From positions 89,931,023 to 89,995,022 of the forward strand of contig JAAALK010000289.1 of the NCBI GenBank assembly GCA_019279435.1: a stretch of 64,000 nucleotides of DNA, in the 5' to 3' direction. The translations under genes and the position numbers were made by a program. Below are positions 10,513 to 23,507 of this stretch, piece after piece. Source of the DNA: Zizania palustris (lineage: Eukaryota > Streptophyta > Magnoliopsida > Poales > Poaceae). Each line of letters starts with the position of its first letter. The first letter of the stretch is position 1. The notes beneath the pieces were generated by a model. It was not told where the DNA came from. It saw only the letters and a program-made list of their open reading frames with translations, and made no database searches.

Positions 10513-13121
10513 AATTTAGTTTGCGCTCCCTGTCGACATGGAAAAATGATTGCCGTTTCGCACTCGCCAGTCACCATGGTGATGACTGAACAAACCGGAG
10601 AACTTCTCCACATGGACATTGTAGATCCTTCTCGGGTTAGTTCTTTAGGCGGCAAGTGGTATGTGTTAGTCGTTGTCGACGATTTCTCTCGCTACTCTTG
10701 GGTCTTTTTTCTAGCCAGCAAGGATGAAGTGTTCTCACATTTTCGGAGCTTGGCTTTGAGACTTTTCACTGAACTCCCTGGTGCATTAAAATTTATTGGA
10801 AGTGATAATGGCACTGAGTTCAAGAATAGTCTCTTTGTTGATTTTTGTATGGAGCATGGCATAGAACATCAATTCTCTGCTCCGCGGGTTCCTCAATAGA
10901 ACGCTGTTGTTGAGAGAAAGAACCACACTTTGGTTGAGATGGCTAGGACGATGCTCGATGAGCACAGGACTCCTAGAAAATTCTGGGCTAAGGCCATGAA
11001 TATTGCTTGCTACATCTCAAATTGAATCTTCTTGCGCTCAATTTTGAACATAACATCTTATGAGTCGCGTTTTGGGAGACAGCCCAAAGTTACTCATCTT
11101 CGAGTTTTTGGCTGTCGATGATTTATCCTAAAACGTGGAAATTTGGACAAATTTGAGTCGTGATCTTCTGACGGGATCTTTTTGGGATACACTACTCATG
11201 GTGACACTTATCATGTTTTCAATTTGGAAACTAACACTGTCATTGAGTCATGTGATGTGACTTTTGATGAATCAACCCCGTGTGTTAGCTCTCCTTTTGA
11301 ACAGGCAAATGAACACGACATGGAGCAAACCATCTTCGAAGATGAAGATCCCGGAGATTTCGAGGATGAACCCCTACTACCCTTGACATCGACTCCTGAA
11401 GCTGACCCCACGTCGACCACTTTGGCACAAGGTCCCGAAGAAATTACCTCACCATCGGTCATCTTGGACCACTCCAACGCACAAGTCGAGGGGGAGGCTA
11501 CATCTCGTCGTGAAGCTCCGCACCACATCCAGAAGATGCATCCTCTGGAGCAGATTATCAGTGAGCTTGATCAAAGAGTAACTCGTTCCTTCGCTCACTT
11601 TATAGATTCTGCTTTTGTTTCTTCTTTCGAGCCCTTAGATGTTATTCATGCACTTTCAAATTCTAGCTGGATCAATGCCATGCATGAGAACTTGAAAATT
11701 TTGAGAGAAACCAAGTCTGGACTTTAGTTGATCCTCCACCAAATGTTCATTTCATTGGAACAAAATGGATTTTCAAAAACAAACAAGGGAAGGATGGGAC
11801 TGTAGTTAGAAACAAGGTTAGACTTGTAGCTCAGGGTTTTTCTTAGTTAGAAGGGATTGATTTTGCTGAGACTTTTGCACTAGTTGCACGTCTTGAGGCC
11901 ATTAAGATTTTACTTGCATTTGCAACATCCCGTAGTTTCAAACTATATCAAATGGATGTTAAGAGTGCTTTTCTTAATGGCTTCATAGGCGAAGATGTTT
12001 ATGTAAAACAACCCCCAGGCTTCGAGAACCCCAGATACCCTCATAGAGTCCTTAAACTTCATAAGGCTCTTTGGTCTTTTCTGCTTGAGCGAGGGTACAT
12101 GATGGGGTTAGTCGATAAAACCCTTTTTACTCTCAAGCATGGCAAAGATTTCTTGGTAGTTCAGATTTATGTGGATGATATCATCTTTGGTGGCTCTTCT
12201 CATGCTTTGGTTATTGAGTTTGCAGAAATTATGAGCAGGGAATTTGAAATGTCAATGATGGGCGAACTCACCTTTTTCCTTGCTTTGCAAATCAAGCAAA
12301 GCAAAAAAGGTACTTTCGTTCATCAAATGAAGTACACCAATGACCTGCTCAAGAAGTTCGATATGTTCGATGCGAAGCCCCTCGCTACTCCGATGGCTAC
12401 TTCGGTAGCATTGGATCCCAACGAGAATGGAGAAGTCGTGGATCAAAAGGAGTTTTGGAGCATGATCGGCTTCCTCCTCTACTTGACGGCTACAAGGCTA
12501 GACATACACATCGTTGTGTGTCTGTGCGCTCGTTTTCAGGCTTCGCCACGAGCTTCGCACTGCCAAAGGGTCAAGTGCATTCTCAGGTATCTCAAGCATA
12601 CCCTTGAATTCGGCATATGGTATTCTGCATCATCCTCATTGTGTCTTCGAGGTTATTCAAATGCGGATTTTGCTAGGTGTAGAATTGGTAGGAAGAGTAC
12701 CTATGGTACTTGTCATTTTCTGGGTACTTCTTTTGTTTGTTGGTCTTCCCGCAAACAGTTTAGCGTTGCGCAATCTACGGCTGAGGTCGAATATGTTGCT
12801 GCAGCTAGCTTTTGCTCACAGATTTTGTGGATGGTTTCCACTTTGCGGGATTTCGGGTTAGATTATAAGGGTGTTCCACTGTTTTTTGATAGCACTAGCG
12901 CTATATGCATTGCAAACAACCTGGTTCAGCATTCCAGAACCAAACACATTGATGTGAGATATTATTTTCTCAGAGATCACAATGAGAAGGGTGATATTGA
13001 ACTTCAGTATGTTGATACCCAGAACCAGCTTGCTGACATTTTTACCAAACCACTTGATGCCTCTCGATTTGCTTATTTGCATGGGGAACTGGGTATTTGT
13101 CATCCTTACGACATTTTTTGA
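10513..13121 (+). pseudogene. pol: pol pseudogene of copia 1: integrase core, RT and RNase H
   Basis: The integrase core is readable (GSDNGTEFKNSLF, then ERKNHTLVEMARTML), followed by the variable linker, the reverse transcriptase (QMDVKSAFLNGF, YVDDIIFGG) and RNase H (a decayed SNADFARCRIGRKST). Stops at 10897-10899 and 11844-11846 are TAG where copia 3 has Gln, and those at 11023-11025 and 11161-11163 are TGA where copia 3 has Arg. A net 42-bp in-frame deletion near 12070 removes the YGLKQAPR motif and neighbours, so the RT is dead apart from the stops. The end (HPYDIF, then tga) corresponds to the copia 3 end. Confidence 0.85.
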
Positions 13122-14216
13122 GGGGGAGCATGTTTTATGTGTGTTGCATGGGCTTCCTTATGATGATTTGTTGAGACATTTTGTTGATTTTATATGCCAT
13201 CACATGATTGTCATTATCATGATGACTCAGCTCTGTTTAATATATCTAACTTCAAACTGAGCATGATTTTAATTTACAAAATTCAAAAAATGATCACTGC
13301 TTAGTCTTGTGTTTAGCATGTGTAATACAAAATTGCTTTATCTATCTTTTATCTGCCTGGTAGCTAGAATCCTTTAATATGGATGCAAATTTGAAACTTG
13401 AGAATACTATTTCTACTCATGGAATCATACAACAAATGTTACATGACAAAAATCAAATATCCATGATTTATGTGCTAAAAATTAAAAGATCTAGGTGGGT
13501 TTGCTTGTCGCACTTATTTATTCTAGACTGCTTACCATTGCACTTTGGTATGAACTGGGATAACTTAGTGTCTACCAAAATCATTGCCTTAAGCTTCTAA
13601 TGGTCTTTCTTGGCCTAGGCTTGGCATGGTTGGAAAGCATAAGGTAAACGAGCAAATAATCCCTGGCAAAATAAAAAAAGACTTGCAAAGTCTAACTCAA
13701 TTGCTAATCAAACTTGCTAAATGCACCATGATCATTTGGACCTGCTTTCCTAGGTGGAATTTGTTTAGCTTTTTAAATTCTCGCTTTCACATGTCTAAAT
13801 GACTAATCTAAAGTGGTGATGTTTTTATCTTCCAAAATTGATAATCTCATGCATCAAACATTGAACTTGGAATATATTACCCTGAGCATAGCATCTACAA
13901 CTGACACTATGATCTGGCATATTTTTGCACCATATGTTTTCACTCTTTTCATCATCTCGGCGCCTTGCATAGTTTCTTGCTCCTTGATTCTTGCATTGCC
14001 AAAGGGGGAGAACAATGCCTGGTTTGCTTACCTAAGGGGAAGAACAAGTGATGAAACTAAAAAGGGGGAGAAAAGTTTTACTGCCAAATGGCTTTTCATT
14101 AATCAAGTGACATGTTTTGGCTCTTTTCTGAGTTTTTATGGTCACTTGTGTGCTAAAAATTTTCAAATTTTCTTGAACTTGAATTTGGTTGTCAATGCAC
14201 TCATCAAGGGGGAGAT
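13122..14216 (+). other. 3' untranslated region of copia 1 with repeated polypurine tracts
   Basis: No credible ORF is present. Purine motifs of the type (a)gggggag occur at about 13122, 14004, 14060 and 14206, the last one (aagggggagat) abutting the 3' LTR as the functional polypurine tract. Multiple polypurine-tract-like repeats are a known Sirevirus trait. Bases 13488-13670 form a block conserved with copia 3 and copia 4. Confidence 0.8.
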
Positions 14217-16227
14217 TGAGAAACCAAGTTGAAATGTGCCTTGATTTCATGTCTGTAATGAGTGATTGACAAATTACCTTCTGGATTCGAAGGGGTCTCT
14301 CCGAACGGGTTCGGAGGATGTTTCACTAAAGGGTTCGGTGGGTCTGCTTGTTGCGGCTGTTGCAGCGGAGTGTGTTTGTCGGAGGGGTCCGGTAGAACAC
14401 GATGTCTTGCGTACCGAAGGGTTCGGTACTTTGGATAGTACACCGGAGTATGCACTGAAGGTTGTTTACCAGATAGATCTCCGGGGTACTGGAAACACTT
14501 GTCTGTTTGTCAGTGGTGCGCAGGTGACTTCGGAGGCGATGGACTGTTCGCAGCAAGTGAACCTGGGTCAAACGGGAGGCTTGATGCCAAGCGGGCGAGG
14601 AGCTCGGTCATGAAGGCTGGGTGGGGTCGAGGTCGGTCCTCGGTTCAAGGTGTGCCATGCGAAGGTAGAGAGTGTGGAGGGTGGCTCCGGCTGAAGGTAC
14701 CCTGAGGCAAAGTCCTCGGAGGCAAGGCACTTCGAATGGTGCTCCGGATGGAGTGACTTCGAAGTATGGTGGATGAAGTCCTCAGCAATGAGGCAAGGCT
14801 TTCGAAGTGTGCTCCAAATGGAGGCACTCGAAGGGTCACCCGACGGAGGTCTGAGAAGTCAAGGTGCATCAAAGGCATGGTTCGGGTGAGGCTCGTCGAG
14901 GAGTGTGCTCTGGGAGAGACACTGCGATGAAGTGCTCGTGGAATGCTTCATGCGGAGGCCTTGGATGAAGGATGACTTCGAAGGGTGGTACTCCGAAGGT
15001 GGGGCTTCAGAGTGTGGTTGTCTTGAAGTACTTTGGCCCTACATGGCTTCGGTACACAGACGGGTGGAGTTCATGCTTGGAGTAGCTACGAAGCCATGGT
15101 GGTCCAATTCGGAGGTGTTCGGTGCGAAGACTCAAGAGCTTTGACAACTTTGGCTCAAAACTGTCACTATATTTAGGACTGACTTCGGTGAAGGGAAGGC
15201 CGACTAGATCAAGGATTCTCACCGAAGCTACCGCACCCCTCGCGTGCGAAGGGGGTTTTTAGAAGACTCCAAAACTGCAAAGGCTGATCGTGTCTGCTCT
15301 TCAAAAGCTGATGTTGTCTCCTCTGCGAAGCTGACAAAAGAAGCCTCCAAATAAAGTAGACTACCATCTCTACCCCCATGTCTGAGAGGGACAAAAACAC
15401 TGTAAACCCTAGGGGTAAAGTAGTCTATTCACAGGGCTGAATAGTGCCTATAAATAGTGAAGGTTGGCTAGGTCTAGGCAATACTTTGAGCAGTCATTTT
15501 AGAACTCCTGTGCTAGCCGCCACACTCATGTATTATGTCCTGTGAGTTCATTTTGTCTTCCCTGTTCTTGCAATGAAACTTTGATTTTGTTCATTATTCA
15601 CTGCTTGAACTTGTATTCTGTTTTACACTGCATGCTTTGATTCCTCTGTGCATCATTTTTTTCTGCGTTAAGTTTGTGCACTGGTTCTCTTCTGGAGAAG
15701 TGTGTGAGAGGTCCGTGTGTGCGAAGTTTGTGTTTTTTAGTGTGTGTTCGCCCTGTGTAAACTGAGGCAACCCCTCACTGTTACAAGCGAAGCACTGAGT
15801 TGTGTGTGCTCGAAGCCTGCTTTCTTCCCTTAGCAAAATCTGTTCTATTTGCATTTAGACCTTCGAAATACAAAGCCTAGCACCAGTTGCTAGTGCGGAG
15901 TATCTGGTCGAAGTCCTCGGAGGGAAACTGCCTTCTGCAAAGGGTGTAGTGTGAAGCCTGCTCGAAGGCACCTTGTGTGCGGAGCCTGCATGAACCTAGC
16001 AGTTGTGTTTTTGGTTTTGTGGGTGTGAGCGAAGTCTTCTTGACTTCAAACTTTTGCTCTTCGTGAAGCCTGGTTTCTGAGATGCAAAATACCTCCGAAC
16101 CAGACCTTCGAAGGGTGTGTTCAAAGCCTGTTCCATAGGAGACTGTTTTCAAAACAGAAGGCCATTTTGACCTGAAATTTACAAAGCTCCCATTCACCCC
16201 CCTCTTGTTGCCACTTTTGGTCCAACA
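14217..16227 (+). repeat. 3' LTR of copia 1 (2,011 bp)
   Basis: It starts TGAGAAACCAAG directly after the polypurine tract and ends TCCAACA. The TATA box is at 15449-15456. The U3 half is rich in ttcgaag and ccgaagg words. Gypsy A sequence resumes at 16228. Confidence 0.85.
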
Positions 16228-17100
16228 ATAACTCCTAGCAAGTCATGAAATATCAAGTTCATAGCACGTTGATATGTAGCGCCAGCATTCTTTAAACCAA
16301 AAGTCATAATCACCCACTCAAACAAACCAACAAAACTAGGGCATCGAAAGGATGTCTTGTAGACGTTCTCTTTGGCCATAAAAATTTGATTATAACCAGC
16401 GTTGCCATCAAGAAAGCTTAGTACCTCGTGTCATGAAGCATCGTTGATCAACATGTTGGGTATCGGCATGGGATACTCATCTTTCGGAGTGGCCTATTCA
16501 GATCCCTAAAATCAATACAAACTCGTATTTTTCCGCTCCCCTTCTTTTCTATAGGCAAAATGTTAGCGACCTATTCATCATACCTGCATGGCCTAATAAA
16601 CTCAGCCTTGAGTAATCGTTCTATCTCCTCTTTAACTCGGTCATTGACGACCGAATTAAAGAGATGAGGGGGTTGTTTATAAGGCCTAAACCTAGGTTTA
16701 ATAGGTAGCCGATGCTCCACGAGACCGCGGCTTAATCCGGCCATCTCGCTATACTCCCATGCGAAACAATCAATGTATGACCGAAGCAACTATATTACTT
16801 TAGCCTTATCATCAGCCTATAAATGTTGGTTTATAAAAGTCAGCCTTGGAATGCTACCATTGCCTATATCGACTTCTTCTAAGGGATCGGCCGACGCAAA
16901 ACCTTATCATAAGTTTTCTACTTCGCTAAAGTGTTCAATGGCTTTGGCAATACCGTCTTTAGAAGATCGATATTGCTCTACACGTGACTTTAGCCAATCA
17001 ATATTATTTTTACTAGACATGACTATTAATTCAGAAATAGCCATGCTACATCAGCCGGCTTTACAGACACAGGTACGAAACATCCTCCGGATACACTAAC
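16228..17100 (-). pseudogene. pol: reverse transcriptase pseudogene of gypsy A (cut by copia 1)
   Basis: On the minus strand the frames 16789-16571 and 16379-16228 give the N-terminal RT region (LRSYIDCFAWEYSEM, then HRLPIKPRFRPYKQPP, then EIERLLKAEFIRP) and part of the palm (VIMTFGLKNAGATYQRAMN). Stops and frameshifts separate them. The catalytic YVDD-type motif would come next but is removed to the far side of copia 1. Upstream, 17100-16790 reads as the variable region before the RT, with several stops. Confidence 0.8.
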
Positions 17101-17283
17101 GAAGTCATAATCTGAAAGGTCTCTACTTGATAGACACTCAACTTTGTCATGAATGGCGTCGATGGACACATCGGCCAATGCCACCTAGGCCAAAGTGTCC
17201 GCCCGTACGACTTCTACGACGTCACCATCCCATTGTATCAGGCATTGGTGCAAAGTAGAAGGAATACAATAATTTGCGTGAAT

Positions 17284-18020
17284 CTAGTCATGCCCAAGAA
17301 GCACACTATAGTTACCTTGCACGTCAACGACGAAGAATGTTGTCGGTAACGTCTTGTTACCCACCGTAAACTCTAAGGAGAGTATGTCTTTTGCTTCTGA
17401 ACTCTCGTCATTGAAGCCGTTGAGCATTAGGTTCATTTTCTTCAAGTCTTCCTCGCCCCTGCCAAGCTTCTTCAAGAGAGTGTAAGGCATTAAGTTGACA
17501 GTAGCGCCACCATCGACAAGCATTCTGGAGATCAGCTTCCCGTCAATGTGCCCCCTGACGTAGAGAGGCTTTAGGTGACGAGCCGTATAAACAGGTTTCT
17601 CAAAAACAGCATCTCGTGGGCTGAGGTTCAACTAAGCGACCTCGGCCTCGTCTCATGGTAGGGCGAACTCGGCAGGAAGCATGACGACATTGATGTCCAT
17701 TGCTTGAGGTGGGGGGCCCTTGGAGATGGGTGTGTTGTCGTCATCGAGCATGTCGTTGTCGTCGCTCGGAATGGGAGCGAGGTTCTTTGTCTTCATCGGT
17801 TTGGGCTTCCATACCTGTTTCACAATTGGCCGAGGGCGGATTTCTTCAAAAATGGCATCTCGTTCATTCTCGGCCTTCTTTTCGTGCATCTCCTGTGATC
17901 GCAGATGTTGTAGGCATCTTTTCTATGATTTGGACATGCCCGTAGGTGCCCAAGATGGCTATGGCTTGGTACTAGGTGCCACCACCTTGCTTCTGTGATT
18001 TTTGGCCGAAGGGGTGTTAC
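17284..18020 (-). pseudogene. pol: retropepsin-type protease region of gypsy A
   Basis: Frames 17889-17653 and 17631-17284 cover a charged linker (EIRPRPIVKQVWKPKP) and an aspartic protease of gypsy type (GHIDGKLISRMLVDGGATVNLMPY, here quoted in part for LVDGGATVNLMP). The expected catalytic motif is D-[ST]-G; here it reads D-G-G, which is common in this group. The frame stops at a TAG after LLGHD, where a Trp codon (TGG) is usual, so a G-to-A change is likely. Confidence 0.75.
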
Positions 18021-18025
18021 CCGGG

Positions 18026-21000
18026 TGTAACGCCCCGATTTAATAAAACCAGGAATTTATTGAATTTCCATAGAAAATCAATAAATACAAGACGTTCATC
18101 ACATGACTACGTACATTACGCCAATCAATCATGGTTTGTAGACCATATTATTACAAAAGAGTTAAATCAAAGAGAAACAAATAAAATAAATCCTCTAGAT
18201 GAACGTCTTCTTCCAGTCTCGTGCCTTGACTGGGTCGCTACTCCAGACCGTCACCCTCCTCGTAGTAGACCGCCTCTAGTGGTGTAAGTCAACGGGGGTG
18301 AGTACAATCGTACTCAGCAAGCCACCGAATGCAATTATAATGCAAGGTAATAACAAGGACGGTAGTGGCTCACTTTTGCGGAAAAGCATATTTGTAAAGC
18401 AATTAATGTAATCTAGTTATTAATACAGAAAAGTAAACATGAGTTCATGCATCATCTTCTAACTCGAGGGGTACAGTCAGCCCGCCCTCGCTCAACAGTC
18501 CTTACATGCCATGAATAACACATACATTCACATAATAGTAAACTAACTGCGAGAGGTCACACAACCCGCCCTTGACCGTGGGCTCGGCTTTTCGAAAAGA
18601 TTTATAACTCTGATCAGAGGTGTACTACTGTACCCACAAGGCACTCATTTCCCACACACCGCGGTGTGTTAAATGACTCATGTCACGAGAAGCTCGTGCC
18701 AAAACCTTCAGCATGGAACGCACCAATTCGATAACACCCTCTTATAGGTTTCATATGGTTTCCCAGTCACTTCGGGCCACACCATACCCCCCTTGAGCCA
18801 CATCGGTACAAGTCACCCGCAGGTTGCCCTTGCCCCCTCCACTATGGTGTTCCAAGTTGGTACGATCCATACCTCTAGTTAGGACTTACCCACTAGACTT
18901 GTGGTTAGTAAGGAAGTGCTTTGCAACGGATCCCGCAGACCGGTCCTTATAGTGCCCCGGGTGCGACCAACCAATTCCCGAGCTTGCACCCGGAACCCAC
19001 CATACTTATAACATAGCCAACTCCAATAGAAACCAGAGACGAGAATAACGGGGTAAACCATATAGCAGAATCCATCTTTCTACGACTCGTTCATTTACCC
19101 TATAGCAGTTGTGTCGGTACATTGGACACTAGCTAAACTAATATTTTGTAGAGTGACAAGGAGTTTAGGCTCAATAAGCATGGCTTGGGTTTACACACAA
19201 GGACAGGGATCTAATAATTATAAGTTAGGGCTTGAGATGAGACTAATGCAATATTATACTATGAGTTATAGCGATATTTAAATAAAACATGGGCTCAATT
19301 ATGATCAAAATGGGGGTCGTGACTTGCCTTGCTCCGCAAACGGTGAAGGTGGAACCTCGGGGTAAGACTCCGGATTGTCGACAGCGTCGTAGTCTTCTCG
19401 ATACGGAAAAGTAAACACAACATTCAATAAACAATCCAAAATCAATCATACAGGCATACATGTTTTTGTTGGATTAAGTAAAAGAGATAGAGTCTTAAAT
19501 TTTATGAAATTATTACTTAAATATTTAAGATTAAGTTTTAAAGAGGTTTCTGGAATTGATATAAGTATTTTTTTTCTAAGGGGTTTTTATTTTCCCTTTT
19601 TAAGGGTGAAGTAAAAAGGTATAAAACAACGTTATTGTTTTTATTGCAGCAAAAATAGTGAAATTAAGTTATTAGGTCTTTTGAAGTTATTATATAAGTT
19701 TTCATGATATTTTTATAAAGTGTTGAATTTTTATTATATGAATTAATTACTTATCCTAAAAGGGTCTTTGAAATATTATTTAATGAAATGAAATGGGCAA
19801 AATGAACATTCTATTTTTATTGCATTAAAAACTGTGAAATGGAGTCATTATGTCCTCTGAAATTAATATATGAAATTTTTAAGGGTTTTTCTGAATTATT
19901 TAATTGAAATATAATTTAAATCCTAAAGGGGATTTTTCTTTATTATTTAATAAGAATATTTTGTGCAACATAAGCATACTGTTTTTATTGCATAAGAGTG
20001 TAGAGAATAAAAAAGACAAATTTTCTAGAATTGAAATGGTCAAATTTGGAGTTAAATTGAGAGAGTTATGGATTTTTAAAGTTAAACTTATTTTCTGAAT
20101 TTTATTTAAACAGAAAACAGGCTTGGGTCCATGGTGAGCCAGTCCCACCATGGACCCGCGCACTATGCACGTGGTCCGAGCAGATCTGGACCGTGGGATC
20201 CAGATCCATCGGTTCTCGACGAGGCGAGGTGTTTAAAGGATGATCAACAGCCGAGATCACGCGATACCGGTCAACCACGGGTCAAACGCATTCGGGCGCT
20301 CGATTCCGGGTTTTAATCCTGACCGTGCGCTACAGATCGGGCGGCTATGGTCACGTCCGGCATGGCACACGATGAAGGGGTAAAGTACCCCTTCTTCTCC
20401 AGCAATGGTGGCGCACGGGTGCGGGTGCAGCGACGACGGCAAGGGCCCTAAGCTCGATCCAACCGCGAAAATGGATAGAGAATAGGATAGGGAGCCTGTT
20501 CGTACCAGAAAAAAGGGTCGGCGGTGAGAGGCGGCGAGGAAGCTTCGGGTTCGACGATGACGGTGAGCTCCGGTGGTCTTCAAGGCAAACAGGAGGGTGG
20601 CCGAGGACGGGCGGGCTACGGTGGTCCTAGAGGTGCCGGTGGCGTGGGCGGTGATGGCTCGGAGCGTCGGCGGGTGTCGGCCGGAGTTAAAACAGAGGGA
20701 GAATAGGTTTTGGCGTCGCACTGCGTCGGGTGAAGTTGGCTTGGGCTTAAAACGGGTGGCCGGTGCTGCGGTGAATACCCGGGGTTTTATAGAGGCCGTC
20801 GGAGGTGAGTAAGGAAGGCAAAATGGGGGAAACCCGAGATGAATTCCTCATGTCGCCGGCGAGCCTTCCATGCAAGAGAAACCTTGCCATCGGGATGAAA
20901 ATGCATCGGCTCTAGGATGGAAAGGGATCGCCGAAGATTGGCAAGCCAGGGCGTGGAATCAAATCGGAGATCGGTGGTGGCTGGCGGCGGAATTTGGAAG

Positions 21001-21655
21001 GGGTGCCGTCGGATGGAAAGAGGGGGGATTCCATCGAAGGGGATGAATCCGACAGGTGGCCCCCACCCGTCGGCGAGCGAACGAAGGGGGGTATGACACA
21101 GACACGCGTGCCAGGCTTGGCAGCGACCGATCGAGGGGAGAGGAGGCTGACCAGTGGGCCCTAAGCGGGTGCGGTGCGTGGAAGAGAGAGGCTGGGGGCG
21201 CCGACTAGTGGGCTCGGGACGTCAGCGGCAGGGGCGCGTGGGGCGGAGGCTGACAGGTGGGCCATTGGACAGCAGTGGGAGAGAGAAAGGGTGGGGCGTG
21301 CCGACAGGGTGGGTCCACTCATCAGAGGCTCGGGGGTTGGACTGGGCTGGGCCTGAGGGATTTGGGGGTTGCGGCCCAACAAGAATTTAATTGTATTTTC
21401 AATTTAAAATAATTCCATAAATTCTATATTCTTTTAGGACTTGAAGCACTGTTGGTAAAATTTTGTAAAAATTCTCAAAAATATTTCTTGGCCTCTAGAT
21501 TCAACCATAAATTTTCAGGTTCAAATTTGAAATATTTCTCCTTGTTTTGTTTTAATTGGGTTCTTTTAATCTTTTCTCTAATTAAATAATTCCTTTTTAT
21601 TTAAGAAAATTTATTTCCCTCATTTTTATTTTATTTTTCATTCTGGGATGTTACA
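18026..21655 (-). mobile_element. solo LTR of a chromovirus related to gypsy B (3,630 bp)
   Basis: On the minus strand it begins TGTAACATCCCAGAATGAAA and ends ATCGGGGCGTTACA, matching the ends of the gypsy B LTR. It is flanked by a perfect 5-bp repeat ccggg (18021-18025 and 21656-21660), with gypsy A on both sides and no internal sequence, so it is a solo LTR. The minus-strand TATA box (ctctataaaacccc) is near 20780-20793. The AT-rich right part (21390-21650) and the GC-rich middle follow the layout of gypsy B. Open frames around 20257-20812 and 21154-21390 are GC-rich by-products. Confidence 0.9.
18238..19400 (-). other. two-exon conserved ORF in the solo LTR (GC-AG intron)
   Basis: Exon 19400-19328 reads REDYDAVDNPESYPEV onward and ends caag. 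The intron begins gcaagtc (GC donor at 19327) and ends cactag (18276). Exon 18275-18238 continues in frame as a Val-Tyr-Tyr-Glu-Glu peptide to TAG. The exons are 73 and 38 bp, the same lengths as in both gypsy B LTRs, while the intron is 1,052 bp against 1,070 bp there. No ATG start was found in frame. The function is unknown. Confidence 0.4.
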
Positions 21656-21660
21656 CCGGG

Positions 21661-23362
21661 TCTATTTTTGGACTGGGGTCTATTTTCAATCATCCTTCTT
21701 CTATGGCCGATTGAACCTCCGACGAAAAACATTGTAGTCGTTAGTATAATGAGAATGCGAATCATGCCACTTATAGTAGGGGCACTTCTTTAGCTCGTCG
21801 GTGGTTGGAATGACTTGGCCCTTAGGCAAGTTGAGAAGCTGGCCCTTCAAGAGGAAATCAAATATTATATCGCACTTAGTTATATCAAACGAGTATTTGA
21901 CTTCGCTAGGCCGACTATTAGTAGGAGACAGCCATAACTAAAAACAAGTGATTGGTTTGATCTTAGCATTCCAGACCCATTCGGTTGCATACATGTCAGT
22001 CGAATCTTCTTCTTCCTCCCATTCTTCCTTGTCGGATTGTTCCATGATGTGGACTTCAGTGCTAGGTTTGTCGAATGTTTTAATAAACTTTTTATCTTTG
22101 GCTCGACCTTCTTGGACCAGAGCCTACTGTAAAACTTGGCCAACTTCTAAAAAGTTTTGGTTGTCCAGCCTCTCTTTAATCTCAGAATGCAACCCGTTGA
22201 AAGCTAGATTTGCCAAATCCCTCTCTGAAACATTGAGACTAAAACATCAGTTTTTGGTATCTCTAAAGAGCTTGATGTACTCGGAGGCACTCTCGCTAGA
22301 TTTCTGCCTAACCGATGTCAAATATGAAAGCCTAAGTTCTATCTCGCCTGTATAAAAATAGTCATGGAACTTTTGTTCAAATTTGGCCCATGTTTGGACA
22401 GAGTTCGGCTGGAATGTCAAAAACCAAGTGAAAGCGGTGCCGGATAATGAGAGAGAAAATAGTCTAAGTTTTAAAGCGTCCGACCCACTAGCTTCTCCAC
22501 ACTGTGCTAAGAATTGGCTGACATGCTCTAGTGTGGTTTTGTTACCCTAACCATCGAACTTAGTGAATTCAGGGACTCTATAGCCACGAGGGTATGGTAT
22601 AGCGTCGAAATGGTTAGGGTATGGCTTCCGGTAAACCCTAGCCCGACCCCTAGGTATGAAGTCGGTGCACTCCCTAAACAGTCCGCGGATCTGCTCCTCA
22701 ATGTTGTCTTGGCCTCCTGCCTATACGCATCTCTCATGTGGGGGCACCACACGTGATGGTATGTCGGTGTGTCGGCCATGGGGGTCTTCCTCATGCGCTG
22801 GCTCAGGATATATGACATGCTTGGGCCTTTGCGTTTGTGTGGGAGCATGTGGCACGGGCAACACGGGAAAAACTAGAGTAGGTGTACGTGGCATGTAATA
22901 AACAGGGTTAGCTTGGCCATGGACATAATGGCTTGTCTCAGCTGTATATGTTGAGGCCGGAGACGTGATGGTCTTGCTAGTACTACCGTCGGTTCTGCTA
23001 TAGATGCGATTTACCAGGGGTACACTAGCGACTGGGATTGGAGGAACGGCCTCGGTAAAGCAGAACCTTCTAAGTGTCGCCTCTACCTGAGAGCTAACTG
23101 TCGAATCTAAATGGTTGTCTAGCGAAGCGCTAACAACTTGATCTACTGATGCGACTATTTTTTGCTCAATCTCTAAAGAAGATAAAGGAGGCGATACTGG
23201 TGTTACCTGGGCCCGAGCGAGGTTGGGGATTTTGACGTCACGCTTGATGAAGCCTGCACGGGTCTTCACATAACTCCCAAGCATGACGTCTTGTAGTGCT
23301 TTCATCTTTGCCTTGATCTCTTCCCGGTCTTCTTCAAGGATATCTTCAAGGGTAGGCATCAT
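21661..23362 (-). pseudogene. gag: gag pseudogene of gypsy A
   Basis: The best start is the ATG at 23362 (MMPTLEDILEEDREEIKAKM). The first 210 codons are open and rich in Ser, Val and Pro. The gag core follows with several stops: GRARVYRKPYPNHFDAIPYP, then EHVSQFLAQCGEASGSDALK, then SGTAFTWFLTFQPNSVQTWA, then LANLAFNGLHSEIKERL. A decayed zinc-finger-like stretch (CPYYKWHDSHSHYTNDYN) lies near 21790-21740. Several stops sit where Gln or Arg codons are expected. The frame runs into the solo LTR insertion at 21655. Confidence 0.8.
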
Positions 23363-23480
23363 GATGTTGCAGTTGTCGATCTCTGCGCCCCCCCCCCATT
23401 GGATCCATTGGCGTTTTAGACGTACTAGTCATTGTAGACGTACTCGTGGCTGATGTAGATGTAATCATCATGTTGGTGTA

Positions 23481-23502
23481 GCCTTCCCCAGTGGAGTCAC
23501 CA
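23481..23502 (-). other. primer binding site of gypsy A
   Basis: The minus strand reads tggtgactccactggggaag just inside the 5' LTR. This matches the tRNA-primer site form seen in Tat-type elements (TGGnGACTCC-nCTGGGGA). I do not assign the tRNA species with certainty. Confidence 0.6.
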
Positions 23503-23507
23503 AAAAG

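Larger units (their letters stand above)
5521..16227 (+). mobile_element. copia 1: decayed Sirevirus (Ty1/copia), 5' end outside window
   Basis: This element has degenerate gag and pol in the order gag, protease, integrase, reverse transcriptase, RNase H, then a non-coding 3' region with repeated gggggag motifs, then a 3' LTR (14217-16227). The repeated polypurine motifs, the long gag with two zinc knuckles and the 2-kb LTR identify a Sirevirus. Its sequence closely matches copia 3, which lets its stops be located. It lies in the reverse transcriptase of gypsy A. The first 5 bp after it are ataac; the matching left repeat is outside the window. It is interrupted by the Tat-type element on the left and by a solo LTR at 8279-10512. 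Confidence 0.85.

Noticed and set aside
20257..20721. 154-codon minus-strand frame in the solo LTR
   Set aside because: It begins at the promoter region, has no family resemblance and no counterpart of the same frame in gypsy B LTRs.
23384..23397. Run of C bases upstream of gypsy A gag
   Set aside because: A simple homopolymer, possibly with sequencing-length error; no function inferred.
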